Shown one piece after another: positions 40,173-43,215 of a stretch of DNA of 43,215 nucleotides. This stretch comes from DASYAE01 sp036501535 (GTDB lineage Bacteria; Actinomycetota; Actinomycetes; Streptomycetales; Catenulisporaceae): assembly GCA_036501535.1 (NCBI GenBank), contig DASYAE010000069.1, forward strand, positions 1 through 43,215. Direction: 5' to 3'. The number at the start of each line of letters is the position of its first letter. Within the stretch, counting starts at the first letter, position 1. The notes under the pieces are model-generated. The model saw only the letters and a program-made list of their open reading frames with translations, made no database searches and was not told the origin of the DNA. Both the position numbers and the translations under genes were made by a program.

Positions 40173-40907
40173 TCAGGCGGTCGTGTCCGAGGGCGTCTCA
40201 GGCTTCGTGTAGAGCACTTCGCGGGACTGCTCCGCGGCGCGGGCGATGCTCTCGGAGATGAAGTCGACGAAGCGGGCGATGTTCTCCAGCCGGGCGGCGG
40301 CCGGGGTGGCGGGGCCGAGCAGGCTGACGCCCTGTCGGCAGGCTTCGACCAACTCGGCGTTGGCGCGGACGGTCGCCATCATCGCCTGGTACCAGACGTC
40401 GTCGTCGACGACGTAGCGCTCGCGGCGGCGTTCGTCGCGCTCCCGGCGCACCAGGCCCTGGTTCTCGAGGAACGCGACCGACTTGGAGATCGACGCCGGG
40501 CTGACCTCGAGGCGCCGGGCGAGTTCGGACGCTGTCAGGCTTCCCGCGTCGGTGGTGTAGAGGCAGACCAGCACCCGGGCCGTCATCTTGGGCAGGCCCG
40601 ACCGCATCAGGACCGTGGTGAACATCTCCTCGTACTCGCGCACCGCCTCGGCATCGCGTCCGTAGGCCGGCGAGGGCGTCTGCGGCCCCCGGGCGACGAC
40701 CTGCCTGCGGCGGTGAGCGCGCTGTTCGGTGGCGCGGTGGGCGATGTCGGCGCGGTAGGCGGCGGGACCGCCGTTGCGCATCACCTCGCGCGTGACCGTC
40801 GAGGTCGGACGATCCAGGCGCCTGGCGATCTCCGCGTAGGCGAGGCCGTCGGCCAATCCCAGCACGATCTGCTGGCGTTCCTGCTGGGTGAGCCTGCCTC
40901 CGGGCAT
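40173..40907 (-). CDS. GbsR/MarR-type regulator with an IS30-like N-terminal HTH
   Basis: A 244-residue two-domain DNA-binding protein. Residues 4-45 (GRLTQQERQQIVLGLADGLAYAEIARRLDRPTSTVTREVMRN) form the HTH found in IS30-type transposases. Residues about 90-230 are a MarR/GbsR winged helix (LTASELARRLEVSPASISKSVAFLENQGLVRRERDERRRERY). No transposase catalytic domain is present. Two DNA-binding modules in one chain suggest recognition of paired sites. It faces the DUF4097 gene across a gap holding three TTGCAA/TTGCAT-centred palindromes and probably controls both genes. Confidence 0.88.
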   Translation of the reverse strand: MPGGRLTQQERQQIVLGLADGLAYAEIARRLDRPTSTVTREVMRNGGPAAYRADIAHRATEQRAHRRRQVVARGPQTPSPAYGRDAEAVREYEEMFTTVLMRSGLPKMTARVLVCLYTTDAGSLTASELARRLEVSPASISKSVAFLENQGLVRRERDERRRERYVVDDDVWYQAMMATVRANAELVEACRQGVSLLGPATPAAARLENIARFVDFISESIARAAEQSREVLYTKPETPSDTTA

Positions 40908-40962
40908 CGCAGCCTCCTTCGTGGTCCGTGGGTGTGCCCAGCATAGCGTTCACTCACAGCCC

Positions 40963-41015
40963 ATTGCAACGCGCTGGGATGCTGACGTTGCATTAGATTC
41001 AGGACCGTTGCAACG
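40963..41015. promoter_or_regulatory. Cluster of CGTTGCAACG-like operators
   Basis: Three related sites: ATTGCAACG (40963-40971), CGTTGCATT (40986-40994) and the perfect palindrome CGTTGCAACG (41006-41015). Centres are 24 and 20 bp apart. GCGCAACACTGTTGTTGCC at 41051-41069 and CGCAACG near 41081 are looser copies. The position between the MarR-type regulator and the DUF4097 gene suggests they bind that regulator. Confidence 0.6.
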
Positions 41016-41151
41016 ATTTCTCGACTTCTACCTGCACTAATACTGATCAGGCGCAACACTGTTGTTGCCATAAGCTCGAACGCAACGTAGCGTTTCCAGT
41101 GTCAGAAACAGCGGGCCGCAGGGGTCCGCGAAACAGTAGAAGGAGAGCACC

Positions 41152-41823
41152 ATGAACAAGTTCGAGACCTCCGCCCCGATCTCCGTCGTCCTCGCCATCG
41201 GCGCGGGCCGCATCCAGTTCATCGCCGCCGACCGGGCCGACACCACGGTCGAGGTCCTGCCCGCGGACGCTTCGAAGGGCCGCGACGTGAAGGCCGCGCA
41301 GGAGATCCAGGTCGGATACAGCGGCGGCGTCCTACGGATCGAGGCCGCGCAGGCGAAGAGCCGGGTCCTCGGCAGCTCCGGCAACGTCGAGGTGACCGTC
41401 CAGCTCCCGGCCGGCTCCCGGGTCGAGGCGAAGGCGGCCAGCGCCGAGCTTCGCGGCGTCGGGCGGCTCGGCGAGGTCGCCTTCGAGGGCGCACAGGCCA
41501 CGGTCAAGATCGACGAGGCGGCCGGCGCGCGGCTCGCCCTCCAGTCCGGCGACGTCTCGGTCGGGCGCCTGGGCGGCCCCGCGGAGATCAGCACCCAGAA
41601 GGGCGACATCACCGTCGCCGAGGCGATGCGCGGCAAGCTCGAGCTGCGCACCCAGGCCGGCAACATCTCGGTCGGCGCCGCCCGCGGCGTCTCCGCGACC
41701 CTGGACGCCGGCACCAGCTACGGCCGGGTCGACAACGCGCTGAAGAACAGCGACGGCGCCGAGTCCGCGCTGAACATCCACGCGACCACGGCCTACGGCG
41801 ACATCACCGCCCGCAGCCTGTGA
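41152..41823 (+). CDS. DUF4097 family beta-helix-like protein
   Basis: A 223-residue protein made of repeated short beta strands with alternating charged and small residues (STQKGDITVAEAMRGKLELRTQAGNISVGAARG), as in the DUF4097/adhesin-like beta-repeat family. There is no signal peptide or membrane segment. Function is unknown. AAGGAGAG gives a strong ribosome-binding site. A perfect terminator hairpin follows. The divergent MarR-type regulator is its likely controller. Confidence 0.88.
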   Translation: MNKFETSAPISVVLAIGAGRIQFIAADRADTTVEVLPADASKGRDVKAAQEIQVGYSGGVLRIEAAQAKSRVLGSSGNVEVTVQLPAGSRVEAKAASAELRGVGRLGEVAFEGAQATVKIDEAAGARLALQSGDVSVGRLGGPAEISTQKGDITVAEAMRGKLELRTQAGNISVGAARGVSATLDAGTSYGRVDNALKNSDGAESALNIHATTAYGDITARSL

Positions 41824-41856
41824 GGATCGCCGGCAGCGGCACCGGTACCGGCCGAA

Positions 41857-41889
41857 CAGGGCCGTCAGACCTCTGGTCTGACGGCCCTG
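41857..41889 (+). terminator. Strong intrinsic-type terminator hairpin
   Basis: Perfect 15-bp arms (CAGGGCCGTCAGACC, 41857-41871, and its complement 41875-41889) with a 3-base loop. The flanking sequence is not T-rich. It ends the DUF4097 transcript 33 bases after the stop and could act in both directions. Confidence 0.8.
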
Positions 41890-41936
41890 AGCCATTTGAT
41901 CTACCACGGTGGGGTGAATCCTCGTACCGTGGGGGC

Positions 41937-42467
41937 ATGTCCGATCTGGCCGTGTTCGACTTCGAGGCGTTCGTCGACGCGTTCGACGCCGAGCGGCGTT
42001 CGCGTGAGCTGGGCTGGTACGAGTTCGCCGACGAGCTGTGGGACCAGTCGGCCGACCTCAACGCAAGCCGGCCGGATGATCATTGCCTGTGCGGGGGCGC
42101 GATCTCGCGGCTGCGCGGGCGCGGGGCCGCCTCGTGCCAGTACGCCCTGTTCATGCTCCGCTGGCTCGGGCGGGCGCCGGAGGACTTCCTTACCGGCCCG
42201 GTCCGCGACGTCGGCGACACCCGGCTCCCGGAAGCCGGCCCGGACAGCAGGCTGCGCTGGAACCTCAACGAACTTCACGGCGCGCTCAACGAGCAGCGGC
42301 AGCGCGAGGGTCTCACCTGGACCAGACTCGCCGACGGGCTCGACTGCACGCCGAGCCGGCTGACCAACCTGCGCACTGCGCGGCTCGCCGACATGGAACT
42401 CGCCATGCGCGTCACCCAGTGGCTCAGCAAGCCCGCAGCAGCGTTCATCCATCCAGCGCAGTGGTAG
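41937..42467 (+). CDS. Small protein with two HTH-like repeats
   Basis: A 176-residue soluble protein. Two halves share a pattern: residues about 8-85 (AFVDAFDAERRSRELGWYEFADELW ... ISRLRGRGAASCQYALFMLRWLGRAPEDFL) and about 105-176 (ELHGALNEQRQREGLTWTRLADGLDCTPSRLTNLRTARLADMELAMRVTQWLSKPAAAFI). Each looks like a lambda-repressor-like HTH followed by helices, ending with the same W-L-x-x-P-x-x-F cadence. It is likely a DNA-binding regulator with an internal duplication. Target is unknown. The ATG has GTGGGGG just upstream. Confidence 0.65.
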   Translation: MSDLAVFDFEAFVDAFDAERRSRELGWYEFADELWDQSADLNASRPDDHCLCGGAISRLRGRGAASCQYALFMLRWLGRAPEDFLTGPVRDVGDTRLPEAGPDSRLRWNLNELHGALNEQRQREGLTWTRLADGLDCTPSRLTNLRTARLADMELAMRVTQWLSKPAAAFIHPAQW

Positions 42468-42521
42468 TCCCGCGCGGCGGGATCACTCCCATGTGTCTGA
42501 CGTGAATAGTAGGTTCGCGCC

Positions 42522-43169
42522 ATGACTGATCTGATCCCAGCGAAGCAGTTCCGGGACGCGGAGGGCGTCGAGGACTGGCGGACGATCTTCGGCGGCGGAT
42601 GGGCCTGCGCGTACTTCCGCACCGGATCGTTCGCGGCCGGCGTCGAGCTCGTCCGGGCGATCGGCGAGGTCGCCGAGGCCGCGAACCATCATCCGGACGT
42701 CGACCTGCGGCCCGAGGGCGTGAGCGTGAAGCTCTTCACCTCCGACTTCGGCGGCCTGAGCGAGCAGGACGTCGCGGTGGCGCAGCAGATCTCCGCGGCC
42801 GCCGCCAGGCTGGGCGTGCCCGCCGACCCGAGCGGCGTCCAGCACGTGCAGGTCGCCATCGACGCACTGGTCAGCGCCGACGTGCAGCCCTTCTGGGTGG
42901 CCGTGCTGGGTTACGGGTCGTTCGGCGAGGAGGACGTGATCGACCCGCTGCGGCGCGGGCCGACATTCTGGTTCCAGCGGATGGACGCGCCGCGGCCGCA
43001 GCGCAACCGGTTCCACATCGACGTGTACCTTCCGCACGACCAGATCGAGGCGCGGATCGCCGCGGCGCTGGCCGCCGGCGGCAGGATCGTCAGCGACGCG
43101 CACGCGCCGGGCTGGTGGACCCTTGCCGACGCCGAGGGCAACGAGGTCGACCTCGCCGTCTGGGAGTAG
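42522..43169 (+). CDS. Pterin-4a-carbinolamine dehydratase/VOC domain fusion
   Basis: A 215-residue protein in two parts. The N-terminal domain (about 1-95) has the dehydratase signature EAANHHPDVDLRPEGVSVKLFTSDFGGLSEQDVAVAQQI, with the His-His pair that recycles 4a-hydroxytetrahydropterin. The C-terminal domain (about 105-215, VQHVQVAIDALVSADVQPFWVAVLGYG ... WWTLADAEGNEVDLAVWE) is a glyoxalase/VOC fold with a likely metal site. The fusion recurs in actinobacteria, and the role of the VOC part is unknown. There is no aromatic amino acid hydroxylase nearby. Confidence 0.88.
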   Translation: MTDLIPAKQFRDAEGVEDWRTIFGGGWACAYFRTGSFAAGVELVRAIGEVAEAANHHPDVDLRPEGVSVKLFTSDFGGLSEQDVAVAQQISAAAARLGVPADPSGVQHVQVAIDALVSADVQPFWVAVLGYGSFGEEDVIDPLRRGPTFWFQRMDAPRPQRNRFHIDVYLPHDQIEARIAAALAAGGRIVSDAHAPGWWTLADAEGNEVDLAVWE

Positions 43170-43215
43170 CGAAGGCCGGGGCGCAGAGAGCAGAGCAGCC
43201 GTGCCCCGCGTCCTT

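Noticed and set aside
40173..40907. IS30-family transposase fragment
   Set aside because: Only the HTH is shared; no DDE catalytic domain or inverted repeats occur, and the C-terminal half is a MarR-type regulator.
1..43215. CRISPR arrays, tRNA or rRNA genes
   Set aside because: No regularly spaced repeats and no recognisable tRNA or rRNA sequence were seen by eye; a tRNAscan-SE or Infernal run would be decisive.

Overview
The window is about 70% GC by eye. It has short intergenic gaps, many ATGA/GTGA stop-start overlaps, Tat signal peptides and NB-ARC/NACHT-type proteins. Together these point to the chromosome of a filamentous, multicellular actinobacterium (Streptomyces/Catenulispora-like). 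I cannot name the species. No rRNA, tRNA, CRISPR array or intact transposase was recognised.

Layout. (1) 1-845: the 3' end of an HNH endonuclease gene and a long nested inverted repeat. (2) 846-1679: an SDR oxidoreductase. (3) 1686-18143: a glycan-use region. A leftward eight-gene operon (10744 to 1686) encodes a Tat lipoprotein binding protein, two sugar ABC permeases, two Gfo/Idh/MocA oxidoreductases, a six-hairpin glycosidase-like protein and two phytanoyl-CoA-dioxygenase-like enzymes. A divergent lacI gene lies beside it. The two promoters are near mirror copies, each followed by two copies of the same operator. Beyond lacI are a secreted protein with two GH5 domains, a third single-domain GH5, a DUF6817 protein and a GH43 enzyme. 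The proposed flow is extracellular cleavage, uptake, intracellular trimming, then oxidoreductase/dioxygenase processing of an unusual sugar.

(4) 18130-23204: a leftward operon of response regulator, histidine kinase, amidohydrolase and S9 peptidase. It is divergent from two secreted proteins, a beta-lactamase-fold serine hydrolase and a TPR plus double-DTG aspartyl-protease-like protein. (5) 25975-27719: a predicted immune or cell-death pair. A nucleosidase-type effector carries a C-terminal RHIM-like motif. It converges on a broken NLR-type gene that carries the matching motif at its N-terminus but has lost its NTPase core. (6) 28144-33375: a TSUP permease, then a phzC-like, SDR, phzD-like, phzE-like operon that fits a chorismate to 3-hydroxyanthranilate route. 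The phzE copy ends where its amidotransferase domain should follow. At that point it abuts an equally truncated NB-ARC/TPR gene, which looks like a recombination scar.

(7) 33137-43169: the NB-ARC/TPR gene, a DGPF-protein/ECF sigma pair, a TenA-like protein, an MFS exporter with divergent TetR and tandem operators, an IS30-type-HTH/MarR regulator divergent from a DUF4097 protein with TTGCAA-type sites between them, a strong terminator, a duplicated-HTH protein, and a pterin dehydratase/VOC fusion.

The most promising unexplained items are the RHIM-like effector/NLR pair, the sugar operon with paired dioxygenases and mirrored promoters, and the phzE/NB-ARC breakpoint.
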